DNA of 15,153 bases from an uncultured Collinsella sp. (GCA_900550735.1 URTD01000025.1:1-15153); one strand, 5' to 3'. Positions 1-7,222 are shown, counted from the first letter of the stretch. Notes: generated by a model not told the origin, from the sequence alone. Numbers and translations: made by a program.

Positions 1-1013
1 TGTTCGCCGGCAATACCCCTCTCCCTGCCGTAGTAGACGCACGGGATGCCCGGCATGCCAAAGAGCATGCCGTAGGCGGGACGCAGGCAGAACTTGTCGG
101 TAAGGATGCTTGCCAGGCGCGGCACGTCGTGGTTGTCGACAAACGACAGCAGGTGCTTGCCACGGTAGATGCACCAGGGGTCGCCGCCAAACTGACGGTG
201 CAGCGAGTGCGCGATCTCGAACATGTTGACCGAGTTAAAGCTAGAGTACAGGCCCTTGTAGCACTCGTAGTTGGTGCAGGAGTCGAGCATCTCGTCGTTG
301 ACGATCTGGTTGTAGTCGCCGTGCAGCGTCTCACCCACCAGCACAAACTCCGGCTTGATGCTGTTTGCCAAGCCGCGCAGCTCCGCCAAAAAGCCCAGAT
401 CCAGGCAGTACGCGACGTCCAGGCGCAGGCCGTCGACGCCAAAGACCTCGGCCCAGCGGCGCACGGACTCGAGCAGGTAATCGACCACAGCGGGATTTTG
501 CAGGTTGAGCTTCACAAGCTCAAAATGGCCTTCCCAGCCCTCGTACCAAAAGCCATCGCCATAGCAGGAATCGCCGTCAAAGCTAATGTGGAACCAGTCC
601 TTGTACGGCGAGTCCCACTTGCGCTCCTGCACATCGCGGAAGGCCCAAAAACCGCGGCCGACGTGGTTGAAGACGGCATCGAGCACCACGCGGATGCCAT
701 GGGCATGCAGCGTGTCGCATACGGCGGCAAAGTCGGCGTCCCCACCCAGGCGACGGTCGATATGGCGCAGGCTGCGTGTATCGTAGCCGTGGCTATCAGA
801 TTCGAGCGGTGGGTTGATCAGCACAGCGCCAACGCCGAGTTCCTGCATGTAGTCGGCCCATTGGGCGACCTTCATGATAGGAGCATCGGGGTTGGGCGCG
901 GCGTTGGCAGCCTGGGCGAGCTCATCCTCGGCAACGGGCGCGGCGTTTTCGCGCGGAGCCCCGCAAAAGCCCAGCGGATAGATCTGATAGAACGTCGTCT
1001 CGTATGCCCACAT
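1..1013 (-). CDS. GH13 alpha-amylase family glycoside hydrolase (3'-truncated)
   Basis: This enzyme probably hydrolyses alpha-1,4-glucosidic links in maltodextrins or starch fragments. The ATG at 1013 follows GGGAGG, and 337 residues are readable before the window edge. All four GH13 signature regions are present: DAVFNH (112-117); GVDGLRLD (192-199), whose D199 would be the nucleophile; VGETLHG, with E228 as acid/base; and FVDNHD (291-296), with D296 as the transition-state stabilising residue. The opening YETTFYQIYPLGF is typical of the TIM-barrel start. No signal peptide is seen, so it is probably cytoplasmic. The C-terminal beta domain lies outside the window. The subfamily (cyclomaltodextrinase, neopullulanase or alpha-amylase) cannot be fixed from this part. 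The family call is very secure. Confidence 0.93.
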   Translation of the reverse strand, partial: MWAYETTFYQIYPLGFCGAPRENAAPVAEDELAQAANAAPNPDAPIMKVAQWADYMQELGVGAVLINPPLESDSHGYDTRSLRHIDRRLGGDADFAAVCDTLHAHGIRVVLDAVFNHVGRGFWAFRDVQERKWDSPYKDWFHISFDGDSCYGDGFWYEGWEGHFELVKLNLQNPAVVDYLLESVRRWAEVFGVDGLRLDVAYCLDLGFLAELRGLANSIKPEFVLVGETLHGDYNQIVNDEMLDSCTNYECYKGLYSSFNSVNMFEIAHSLHRQFGGDPWCIYRGKHLLSFVDNHDVPRLASILTDKFCLRPAYGMLFGMPGIPCVYYGRERGIAGE

Positions 1014-1051
1014 AACAGCCTCCCGGTAAGCTCAACACAACGACATCCATT

Positions 1052-1087
1052 GTATGCCCAGCTTGTATCGTATGCCCAGCTTGTATC
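1052..1087. repeat. Perfect 18-bp tandem duplication upstream of the GH13 gene
   Basis: The 18-mer GTATGCCCAGCTTGTATC occurs twice head to tail (1052-1069 and 1070-1087) with no mismatch. It lies 39-74 bases upstream of the GH13 start codon, where its promoter should be. On the minus strand a TACAAT (-10-like) hexamer at 1049-1054 overlaps the edge of the proximal copy. It could be a replication-slippage duplication within the promoter or a doubled regulator site. Confidence 0.85.
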
Positions 1088-1102
1088 CTCTTCCCCAAAA
1101 TA

Positions 1103-1169
1103 AGTTGCGGTGGAATAGTTCCTGCTTGGGCCTTCAGAGGCCTTAAACAGGAACTATTCCACCGCAACT
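1103..1169 (-). terminator. Long inverted repeat after the MFS gene, probable terminator (dispersed repeat copy 1)
   Basis: Two perfect 22-base arms (1103-1124 and 1148-1169) flank a 23-base loop, which itself contains GGCCT-TCAG-AGGCC. The structure starts 15 bases past the MFS stop codon (1185-1187) and on the minus strand is followed by TTATTTTGGGG. That fits a rho-independent terminator with a modest U tract. The left arm sequence recurs exactly at 5241-5262, so this is also a member of a dispersed family. Confidence 0.7.
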
Positions 1170-1184
1170 GATGAGGAAACGTGA

Positions 1185-2381
1185 TTAGGCGACAGGCTTT
1201 GCGCGACGAATGGCCGGGAACATCACCGTGATAGCGAGGATGACGCCCACGGCAGCGATCGCACCGCCCGCGAAGCCGATCCAGGCGATACCGGGACCCG
1301 AAACCACGGCTCCGCCGATCGCGGTACCCGTGCCGATACCGAGGTTGAACAGGCCCGAGAAGATCGACATGGCAACGGCCGACGAATCTGCCGGCGTGTG
1401 CTTGATGAGCTCGGCCTGAAACGCCACGTTAAAGGCCGTGGCGCAGCAACCCCACAGTGCGCAGACGGCAAGCACTGTCACGAGCGACGATGCGGCCGGC
1501 CCCATGAGCAGCAGGGCCACCGGCACGCCGGAGAGCGTGATAGCCAAGAACGGGAAGCGATGCCCATCGAACAGGCGGCCAAACAGCCAGCTTCCGAGCA
1601 AACCAGAGCAGCCAAACGCCGTCAGCGTCATGGTAATGGCGCCCGCATCGACGTGCGCGACCTGCGCCAGGAAGGGCTCGATATAGCTGTAGCTTGCGTA
1701 ATAGCCGGTCGCCATGAAGACCGTGACTGCGTAGAGCGCGATGAGGAGCGGGTTCTTGAGCAGCTCGGGCAGTTGCTTGACGGTAAAGCGCTTACCCGCC
1801 GGCATGGCCGGGAACACCGCTGCCTGGTAGACGGCCGCGATGGCCGAGAGGCCCCCGACCACGGCAAACGTCATGCGCCAGCCCACGGCCAAGCCAATGG
1901 CGCGACCGAGGGGCAGGCCAAAGATCTGCGCGATGGACGAGCCAGTGGCGATCATGCTGATGGCGAGCGCCCCATGGCGCGTGTCGACCAGGCGCGAGGC
2001 CATAATCGAAGCGACCGACCAGAACACGGCATGCGCGCAAGCGACCACCAGGCGCGCGCAGACCAAGATGGGATAGGTGGGCGCCACGGCGGACAGGAAC
2101 TGGCCGAGCGAGAACACGGCAAGCACGCCCAGCAGCATCCGCTTGAACTCGAAGCGCGAGGCAAACACCATGAGCGGCAACGACAGCAGCATGACGCCCC
2201 AGGCATAGACCGAGATCATGATGCCAGCTTGGGCCTCGGTAAGCGAGAACGACGCGGCGATATCAGTCAAAAGGCCGATGGGCATAAACTCCGACGTGTT
2301 GAACACGAACGCACAGCAGGTGAGCCCGACGAGTGGGAGCCACTGCCTGAGCGTGATGCCGTCTTGCCTTGCCTGACTCAT
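1185..2381 (-). CDS. MFS transporter, SotB-like sugar/drug efflux (DHA1-type)
   Basis: This is a 398-residue integral membrane protein with about 12 hydrophobic segments, the usual length for a major facilitator. Its first segment reads AFVFNTSEFMPIGLLTDIA, closely resembling the NTTEFIPVGLL stretch of E. coli SotB/YdeA and related efflux carriers. It would exchange protons for sugars, sugar analogues or drugs at the cytoplasmic membrane; the substrate is unknown. I chose ATG 2381 because GGAG lies 9 bases upstream. The in-frame ATG at 2390 directly abuts that GGAG, and a TTG at 2396 overlaps it. A promoter is visible at 2415-2444, so it is probably transcribed on its own. An inverted repeat follows the stop codon. 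Confidence 0.87.
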   Translation of the reverse strand: MSQARQDGITLRQWLPLVGLTCCAFVFNTSEFMPIGLLTDIAASFSLTEAQAGIMISVYAWGVMLLSLPLMVFASRFEFKRMLLGVLAVFSLGQFLSAVAPTYPILVCARLVVACAHAVFWSVASIMASRLVDTRHGALAISMIATGSSIAQIFGLPLGRAIGLAVGWRMTFAVVGGLSAIAAVYQAAVFPAMPAGKRFTVKQLPELLKNPLLIALYAVTVFMATGYYASYSYIEPFLAQVAHVDAGAITMTLTAFGCSGLLGSWLFGRLFDGHRFPFLAITLSGVPVALLLMGPAASSLVTVLAVCALWGCCATAFNVAFQAELIKHTPADSSAVAMSIFSGLFNLGIGTGTAIGGAVVSGPGIAWIGFAGGAIAAVGVILAITVMFPAIRRAKPVA

Positions 2382-2414
2382 ATATAACATCTCCAATCAT
2401 TTTGAGCGGAGGCG

Positions 2415-2444
2415 ATTATATAGCAACGGTCCCACATCCGTCAG
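2415..2444 (-). promoter_or_regulatory. Predicted promoter of the MFS gene
   Basis: Read on the minus strand, CTGACG (2439-2444) is followed after 18 bases by a perfect TATAAT (2415-2420). The -10 box lies about 33 bases upstream of the chosen ATG. The -35 box matches the consensus TTGACA at 4 of 6 positions. It overlaps the hairpin at 2428-2460. Confidence 0.5.
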
Positions 2445-2460
2445 TAACGGACACGGGACC
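2428..2460. promoter_or_regulatory. Inverted repeat over the MFS -35 region (possible operator)
   Basis: The outer arms GGTCCC/GGGACC (2428-2433, 2455-2460) and inner arms TCCGT/ACGGA (2437-2441, 2447-2451) form a symmetric hairpin with a CAGTA loop. Neither strand has a U tract after it, so it is a poor intrinsic terminator for feoAB even though it lies downstream of that gene. Its overlap with the -35 box of the MFS promoter makes a repressor site the better guess. Confidence 0.5.
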
Positions 2461-2501
2461 GAAACAATTCGATACACAGAGGTTGCGCCGTCAATAAATA
2501 A

Positions 2502-4862
2502 CTAAGCCAACCCCAGCAATATGCCCGCCGAATGCACGACAAACGCCACGATCCAGGCGACCGTCACTTGAAACGCGAACACGGCAACGGCATAGCGCGC
2601 GCCCAACTCGCTCCTGACGGCGCCGATGGCCGCCACGCAGGGCGGGTACAGCAACGTAAAGACCAGGAACACGTAAGCGGTAAACGGCGAAAACATGGTC
2701 GACAGTGCCGCGGGTGAGGTCGCGCCCAAAAGCACGGTGAGGGTCGAGATGACACTCTCCTTGGCGATAAGTCCGGTGACGAGCGCCGTGGATGCGCGCC
2801 AATCGCCAAAGCCAAGCGGCGCCAGCGCCGGCGCGATGATGCTGCCGAGGCCCGCAAGCAGGCTTTGCGACTGATCGGCGACCACATTAAAGCGGATATC
2901 GAACGTCTGAAGGAACCAGATGACCACCGTAGCGGCAAAGATAATGGTAAAGGCCTTGGTAATAAAATCCTTGGCCTTATCCCATGCCAGCATCACCGTC
3001 GTCTTGACGCTCGGCAGGCGGTAGTTGGGGAGCTCCATGATAAACGGCACTGGGTCGCCCTTAAATGCCGTGCGGTTGAGCACCAAAGCCGCGATACAGC
3101 CAACCGCAATGCCAATCAGATAGAGCGAGACCATGGCGGGAACCGTTGCCTGTGGGAAAAACGCCCCGCACAGCAGACCGTAGACCGGCAACTTGGCCGA
3201 GCAGCTCATGAACGGCGTGAGCATGACCGTCATCTTGCGGTCGTGCTCGGATGGGAGTGTACGGGTCGACATGATAGCCGGCACGGTGCAGCCAAAACCG
3301 ACGAGCATGGGCACAAAGCTGCGGCCCGACAGGCCAAAGCGACGCAACACCTTATCCATGACAAAGGCGACGCGCGCCATGTAGCCCGAGTCCTCCAGAA
3401 TGGAGAGGAACAAGAAGAGCACGACAATAATCGGCAGGAAGGTCAGCACGCTGCCCACACCCGTAAGCACGCCGTCGACAGCCAGTGAACGCACCACGTC
3501 GTTGGTGCCGAACGCCTTGAGACCCGCATCGGCCGAGGCGATGATGGCAGCGATGCCGTCCTCCATGAGTCCCTGCAACGCCGCGCCGATCACGCCAAAT
3601 GTCAGCCAAAAGACGAGGCCCATGATCACCAAGAACGCCGGAATGGCCGTGTAGCGACCCGTCAGGATGCGGTCAATCTTGACGGAGCGCACGTGCTCGC
3701 GGCTCTCGTGCGGCTTGACGACGCAGCGCCCGCACACGTCGCCGATAAAGCTAAAGCGCATATCGGCCAGCGCGGAAAGGCGGTCGGTGCCGGCCTCGCC
3801 CTCCATCTGGGTAATGATGTGCTCGATGGCATCAAGCTCGTTACGGTCCAGGTGAAGCGTCTCGGTTACCAGCTCGTCGCCCTCAACTAGCTTGGTCGCC
3901 GCAAAACGCACGGGAATGTGCGCCGTCGCGGCATGGTCCTCGATAAGGTTGGCAATGCCGTGGATGCAGCGATGCAGTGCACCGCCGTCTGGGCCATCGG
4001 GTGCGCAGAAGTCCAGGCGGCCGGGGCGCTCGCGGAAACGCGCCACATGCAGGGCATGGTCCACCAGCTCGCCGATGCCCTCGTTGCGCGCGGCGCTAAT
4101 GGGAACGACTGGCACGCCCAGCAGACTCTCGAGCAGGTTGACGTCAATGGCACCGCCGTTGGTCGTCACCTCGTCCATCATGTTGAGCGCGATAACCATG
4201 GGGCGATCGAGCTCCATAAGCTGCAGCGTTAGGTACAGATTGCGCTCGATGTTGGTGGCGTCGATGATGTCGATGATGGCGTCGGGGTTTTCGTCAAGGA
4301 TGAATTGACGGCTCACGATCTCCTCGCCCGTGTACGGCGACAGCGAATAGATGCCAGGCAGGTCGGTAACGCTCGCCTCGGGGTGGTTACGAATAGTGCC
4401 ATCCTTGCGGTCGACCGTCACGCCGGGAAAGTTACCGACATGCTGATTGGAGCCTGTCAGCTGGTTAAACAGCGTGGTCTTACCGCAGTTTTGGTTGCCG
4501 GCGAGGGCAAAATGAAGCGGTGCGCCCTCGGGCACGGCCGTTTTTGCCGCACGGGGCGAATACGTCCCCTCGCCGAGTGCCGGGTGCTCCGTCGTGCCGA
4601 TTGCGGCGTTAGCGCGCGGACCCGTATCTGTGTCGTGAACACCCACGAGCTCAATCCGTGCGGCATCGTCCTTGCGCAGCGTCAACTCGTAGCCACGCAG
4701 GCGAATCTCGAGCGGGTCGCCCATGGGGGCGTACTTCATCATGGTGACTTCGGTGCCCGGTGTTAGGCCCATGTCCAAAATATGTTGTCGGAGTGCCTGG
4801 TCGTCCGATGTCACCGATGCGACAACGGCGTCCTTTCCAATCTCGAGCGTATCGAGCTTCAC
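2502..4862 (-). CDS. feoB: FeoA-FeoB fusion, ferrous iron transporter
   Basis: This 786-residue protein imports Fe2+ across the cytoplasmic membrane. Residues 1-72 form a FeoA-type SH3-like domain, followed by a linker and then FeoB. G-protein motifs are G1 GNQNCGKT (122-129), G2 around GVT (147-149), G3 DLPG (167-170), G4 NMMD (227-230) and G5 SAARN (256-260). The membrane part carries the conserved gate motifs GCTVPAIMSTRTL (524-536) and MSCSAKLPVY (552-561). The start is GTG at 4862, preceded by GGAGG with about 9 bases of spacing. FeoA/FeoB fusion is known in several lineages. No separate feoA or feoC is visible nearby. The promoter region has operator-like palindromes consistent with iron control. 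Confidence 0.97.
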   Translation of the reverse strand: MKLDTLEIGKDAVVASVTSDDQALRQHILDMGLTPGTEVTMMKYAPMGDPLEIRLRGYELTLRKDDAARIELVGVHDTDTGPRANAAIGTTEHPALGEGTYSPRAAKTAVPEGAPLHFALAGNQNCGKTTLFNQLTGSNQHVGNFPGVTVDRKDGTIRNHPEASVTDLPGIYSLSPYTGEEIVSRQFILDENPDAIIDIIDATNIERNLYLTLQLMELDRPMVIALNMMDEVTTNGGAIDVNLLESLLGVPVVPISAARNEGIGELVDHALHVARFRERPGRLDFCAPDGPDGGALHRCIHGIANLIEDHAATAHIPVRFAATKLVEGDELVTETLHLDRNELDAIEHIITQMEGEAGTDRLSALADMRFSFIGDVCGRCVVKPHESREHVRSVKIDRILTGRYTAIPAFLVIMGLVFWLTFGVIGAALQGLMEDGIAAIIASADAGLKAFGTNDVVRSLAVDGVLTGVGSVLTFLPIIVVLFLFLSILEDSGYMARVAFVMDKVLRRFGLSGRSFVPMLVGFGCTVPAIMSTRTLPSEHDRKMTVMLTPFMSCSAKLPVYGLLCGAFFPQATVPAMVSLYLIGIAVGCIAALVLNRTAFKGDPVPFIMELPNYRLPSVKTTVMLAWDKAKDFITKAFTIIFAATVVIWFLQTFDIRFNVVADQSQSLLAGLGSIIAPALAPLGFGDWRASTALVTGLIAKESVISTLTVLLGATSPAALSTMFSPFTAYVFLVFTLLYPPCVAAIGAVRSELGARYAVAVFAFQVTVAWIVAFVVHSAGILLGLA

Positions 4863-4904
4863 GTCCGTGTTCCTCCCCCGGCGCCCACAGGGCGTTGCAT
4901 TTTG

Positions 4905-4937
4905 TTTACCATGGCTAACCGTTTGCCATGGCTAACC
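4905..4937. promoter_or_regulatory. Two operator-like palindromes upstream of feoAB
   Basis: TTTACCATGGCTAA (4905-4918) and TTTGCCATGGCTAA (4922-4935) are near-palindromes centred on CCATGG and repeat with a 17-bp period. Each is followed by CC, so the 12-mer CCATGGCTAACC is exactly repeated (4909-4920, 4926-4937). They lie between the predicted -10 box and the feoAB ribosome binding site, where a repressor would block transcription. The GGTTAGCC half-sites recall DtxR/IdeR-type operators, but this is not an exact match to that consensus. The regulator is inferred, not identified. Confidence 0.55.
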
Positions 4938-4951
4938 AATTTTAACCATGC

Positions 4952-4981
4952 ATGATAGCGCGAACATGCAACGATGTTCAA
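4952..4981 (-). promoter_or_regulatory. Predicted feoAB promoter
   Basis: On the minus strand, TTGAAC (4976-4981) and TATCAT (4952-4957) are separated by 18 bases. Transcription would start near 4945, giving a leader of about 80 bases that contains both palindromes. Confidence 0.55.
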
Positions 4982-5028
4982 TCAGCAAATTGGCGCAATG
5001 GGGACAGGCAGGAGAGTTCAGGGCCATA

Positions 5029-5220
5029 GTTTCCCGATGAGGCCTCTCGGGGAAACTACATCCCAGAATTCCGGCTCGAAACGGGATATGGTTTCCCAAA
5101 CAGGCCTCTTACGGAAAATGCATCCCGGAATCCCCGCTCGAAACGGGACGCGCTTTCCCAGTCGAGGCCCTATGGGAAACTGCGTCCCACCTTGAAAGGC
5201 AAAACTGGGGCGCAGTTTCC
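5029..5220. repeat. Degenerate 62-bp tandem palindrome array (about 3.1 units)
   Basis: Units run 5029-5090, 5091-5152 and 5153-5214, with the start of a fourth at 5215-5220. Period is exactly 62 bases. Shared blocks include TTTCCC at unit start, AGGCC near position 12, GGAAA, and TCCC; units 1 and 2 also share GCTCGAAACGGGA. Within each unit TTTCC pairs with GGAAA. Across unit borders AAACT-nn-TCCC segments pair with GGG-nn-GTTT segments, perfectly so for AAACTGCG/CGCAGTTT at the third border. The array could fold into alternating hairpins. It lies between the hydrolase terminator and the feoAB promoter; no credible gene overlaps it. Confidence 0.8.
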
Positions 5221-5239
5221 GGGCGGGGCATCAAAAACG

Positions 5240-5308
5240 AAGTTGCGGTGGAATAGTTCCTGGATGGGCTGGTTGATGCCCCAGATCGAAACTATTTCAC
5301 CGCAAGTT
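5240..5308 (-). terminator. Inverted repeat after the hydrolase gene, probable terminator (dispersed repeat copy 2)
   Basis: Arms at 5240-5260 and 5289-5308 pair imperfectly, with two mismatches and one G-U in 20 positions. The left arm contains the same 22-mer found at 1103-1124. On the minus strand the stem starts 27 bases past the hydrolase stop codon and is followed by CGTTTTTGA, a short U tract. Position and tail support termination of the hydrolase transcript. Confidence 0.65.
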
Positions 5309-5334
5309 ATTGAAGGGTTGGGATGCCCGTCCTC

Positions 5335-6234
5335 TTACAGATGGCGCTCCAGAAAGCGGAAGGCCAGGCGGATCCAGGGACGGACTGCCACCTGCTTGTC
5401 CTCGTTGTCGACCGCGGTGTTGGCGTTGCCGAGCGAAAGGCCGTGACCACCCTGGTCGAAGACGTGCATCTCGCATGCAACGCCCTCCTCGGCCATGCGC
5501 TGCGCAAACGGGTAGACCTGCGCGATCGGCGCCGTCTTGTCGTCGGACACGCCCCACACAAAGGTCGGTGGCATCTGACGCGAAACATGCGTGGTGGGGC
5601 AGATATCGGCCAGATGCTCGTCAGTTGCCTCGCCGCCCGTCACCATCGACAGGTAGTCGTTGAGCAAATCGCGTCCCGTCTTGCCGCCCGTCTTGGGCAC
5701 GCGCAAGTCAATGCGCGGATCGCGCGTCTGCATGTCGCGCACATAGGCAAAGTCGAGCAATGGATAGCCCAGCACCACGGCATCGGGACGAATGTCGTCC
5801 GGACGCGCCCCGGCAAGTGCCGCAAAGGGGCCGGTCTTCCACTGTGTTGCCAGCGAGGCACAGATCATGCCGCCCGCCGAGAATCCCACGACGCACACGC
5901 GCTTAGGATCGACATGCCACTCGTCGGCGTTGGCGCGCACCGTGGCGACCATCTTGGCAAGATCTGCCTGGGGGTGCGGAAAGCTCACGTCACCCGTAGA
6001 GCTCGTGACATAGTTGAGCACAAAGGCCTGGTAACCGTGATCCAAAAATGCAAACGCCACCGGGTCCTGCTCGTGCGGAGCGATATGTGTAAACCCGCCT
6101 CCGCCACAGATAATCACCGCGGGGCGGCGGCCATTCGGTTTATCGGGCAACGGCTCGGCACCCAAATACGTAAACGTCGCCGGATAATCCTCGGTCGGCT
6201 CCTCGCCCCACAGCGCATGGTTCTCGACAATCAT
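5335..6234 (-). CDS. Alpha/beta-hydrolase, acetyl-xylan-esterase-like
   Basis: This 299-residue enzyme has the alpha/beta-hydrolase fold and probably de-esterifies acylated sugars or small esters. GGGGF (44-48) forms the oxyanion-hole region and GFSAG (117-121) carries the nucleophile S119. GVSDDKTAP supplies the acid D231 and GGHGLSLG the base H264. The HGLSL ending is common in esterases often named acetyl-xylan esterase or BD-FAE-like. ATG 6234 is chosen because GGGAG lies 6 bases upstream; the frame stays open further upstream to 6441, but that extension reads into the intergenic region and has no homology-like content. No signal peptide is seen, so it probably acts inside the cell on imported substrates. 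It is divergent from the EIIA gene. Substrate is not certain. Confidence 0.87.
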   Translation of the reverse strand: MIVENHALWGEEPTEDYPATFTYLGAEPLPDKPNGRRPAVIICGGGGFTHIAPHEQDPVAFAFLDHGYQAFVLNYVTSSTGDVSFPHPQADLAKMVATVRANADEWHVDPKRVCVVGFSAGGMICASLATQWKTGPFAALAGARPDDIRPDAVVLGYPLLDFAYVRDMQTRDPRIDLRVPKTGGKTGRDLLNDYLSMVTGGEATDEHLADICPTTHVSRQMPPTFVWGVSDDKTAPIAQVYPFAQRMAEEGVACEMHVFDQGGHGLSLGNANTAVDNEDKQVAVRPWIRLAFRFLERHL

Positions 6235-6360
6235 ATGTGCTCCCTTCGCGCAAATTATGCGCCCTTGTTTTTCGCCTTCAAGCGTACCCCACTTGAACCC
6301 GTGGCGCAGAAACACTCCGGCAATAAGTTTCCCTTCAACTGATATATCACATAATCCCAG

Positions 6361-6389
6361 TTCAGAGGTATCGTTGAGCAGCGTAGAAT
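6361..6389 (+). promoter_or_regulatory. Candidate promoter of the PTS EIIA gene
   Basis: TTCAGA (6361-6366) and TAGAAT (6384-6389) are separated by 17 bases. The -10 box is 5 of 6 to consensus and the -35 box is weak. The leader would be about 80 bases. The rest of the divergent gap 6235-6477 shows no gene on either strand. Confidence 0.35.
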
Positions 6390-6420
6390 AGGGGCGTTGA
6401 CCAAGCCGCGAAACACATGT

Positions 6421-6430
6421 GAAACGTTTC
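6421..6430. promoter_or_regulatory. GAAACGTTTC palindrome, possible LacI-family operator
   Basis: A perfect 10-bp palindrome GAAACGTTTC, in the context TGTGAAACGTTTCCGG, lies 48 bases upstream of the EIIA start and downstream of its candidate promoter. LacI-family regulators typically bind palindromes with a central CG flanked by A/T arms. It resembles a catabolite-responsive element but is one base too short to match the cre consensus. Confidence 0.45.
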
Positions 6431-6477
6431 CGGCAAACCAAACGCGCGATATGCGCCTATTTAAGTTGGAGGCAACT

Positions 6478-7041
6478 ATGGGTCTGCTCGATTCGCTTAA
6501 GTCCACCTTCACCTCGACCGGCGAGGCGTCCGTTCCGCCCGCAGCAAGCTTCGCCACCCGCGAAGGCGTCATCTATGCCCCCGTTAACGGCGTGCTCGTC
6601 AACCTGGACGAGGTTCCCGACGAGACGATCGCCTCGGGCATGCTTGGCCAGGGCTATGGCATCGAGCCCATTACCGGCACCATCTATGCGCCCGCCAACG
6701 GCCGCATCGGTGCCACCACTGTCACCAACCACTCCATTGGCATGATCACCGAGGACGGTCTTCGCGTGTTTATCCATGTTGGCCTGGGTACCGTGGAAAT
6801 GAACGGCAAGGGTTTTGCCCGCTTTGTCGAGATGGGCGATGTGGTCAAGGCAGGCCAGCCGCTCATCAGCTTCGACCGCGAGGCCATTAAGGCCGCTGGT
6901 CACGAGGACATCGTGACCGTCATCGTCTCCGAGCTCGACCGTCTTAAGAGCATCGACCATGTCGGCGAGTCCGGAACGCTTATCGGCGGCAACCCGCTCG
7001 TCAAGCTTGGCGACCCGCTGCTGGTAGCCAAGACCAAGTAG
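6478..7041 (+). CDS. PTS sugar transporter subunit IIA, glucose family (crr-like)
   Basis: This 187-residue protein is a single-domain EIIA of the glucose family. It would pass phosphate from HPr to an EIIB domain during sugar uptake. It has the two active-site histidines in their usual settings: TNHS with H85, and VFIHVGLGTVEMNG with H100, the expected phosphorylation site. The YAPVNG and GTIYAPANGRI repeats belong to the beta-sandwich fold. ATG 6478 follows TTGGAGG with 5 bases of spacing. It stands alone, with no EIIBC gene beside it, so it may serve permeases encoded elsewhere. The palindrome upstream suggests sugar control. A strong terminator follows the gene. Confidence 0.93.
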   Translation: MGLLDSLKSTFTSTGEASVPPAASFATREGVIYAPVNGVLVNLDEVPDETIASGMLGQGYGIEPITGTIYAPANGRIGATTVTNHSIGMITEDGLRVFIHVGLGTVEMNGKGFARFVEMGDVVKAGQPLISFDREAIKAAGHEDIVTVIVSELDRLKSIDHVGESGTLIGGNPLVKLGDPLLVAKTK

Positions 7042-7079
7042 CCAGGCCCCTCGCCACACAGCCAAAAAGCACCTCGTCA

Positions 7080-7117
7080 AGCGCCCGCGACCATTTGGCC
7101 GCGGGCGCTTTTCGTTT
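7080..7117 (+). terminator. Rho-independent terminator of the EIIA gene
   Basis: AGCGCCCGCG (7080-7089) pairs with CGCGGGCGCT (7100-7109) and is followed by TTTTCGTTT. It lies 38 bases after the EIIA stop codon. Confidence 0.88.
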
Positions 7118-7167
7118 GAAAAACCATCCCGCCAATGCCTTATCTGTATAGCCCAAATGAGCCGAGC

Positions 7168-7176
7168 TGCTAGAAT
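7168..7176 (+). promoter_or_regulatory. Candidate extended -10 promoter of asnS
   Basis: TGCTAGAAT matches the extended -10 pattern TGnTAnAAT, 46 bases before the GTG start. No good -35 box is seen at the expected distance. The leader is too short for a T-box. Confidence 0.4.
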
Positions 7177-7222
7177 ATCGAACTGTATGGATAACTATCA
7201 TTCAACCGTTATGGGAGGATAC

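Noticed and set aside
1398..2387. A 329-codon plus-strand frame opposite the MFS gene
   Set aside because: It is rich in Arg/His/Gln/Glu/Asp, the antisense image of a membrane protein, and has no domain signature.
5029..5220. CRISPR array
   Set aside because: Units directly abut, the whole unit is similar with no unique spacers, the repeat is degenerate, and no cas gene is near.
4974..5446. Small plus-strand frames over the repeat array (4974-5195 and 5192-5446)
   Set aside because: Their sequence is imposed by the 62-bp repeats and the inverted repeat, and they lack ribosome binding sites and family-like content.
5323..6342. A 339-codon plus-strand frame opposite the esterase
   Set aside because: The minus strand carries all catalytic motifs of the hydrolase; the plus frame shows none and runs past both ends of that gene without a start signal.
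6235..6441. A 69-residue N-terminal extension of the esterase
   Set aside because: A good ribosome binding site precedes ATG 6234, and the extension overlaps the promoter region of the divergent EIIA gene.
7118..7222. T-box leader before asnS
   Set aside because: Only about 100 bases separate the EIIA terminator from the start codon, and no T-box core or antiterminator-like sequence is present.
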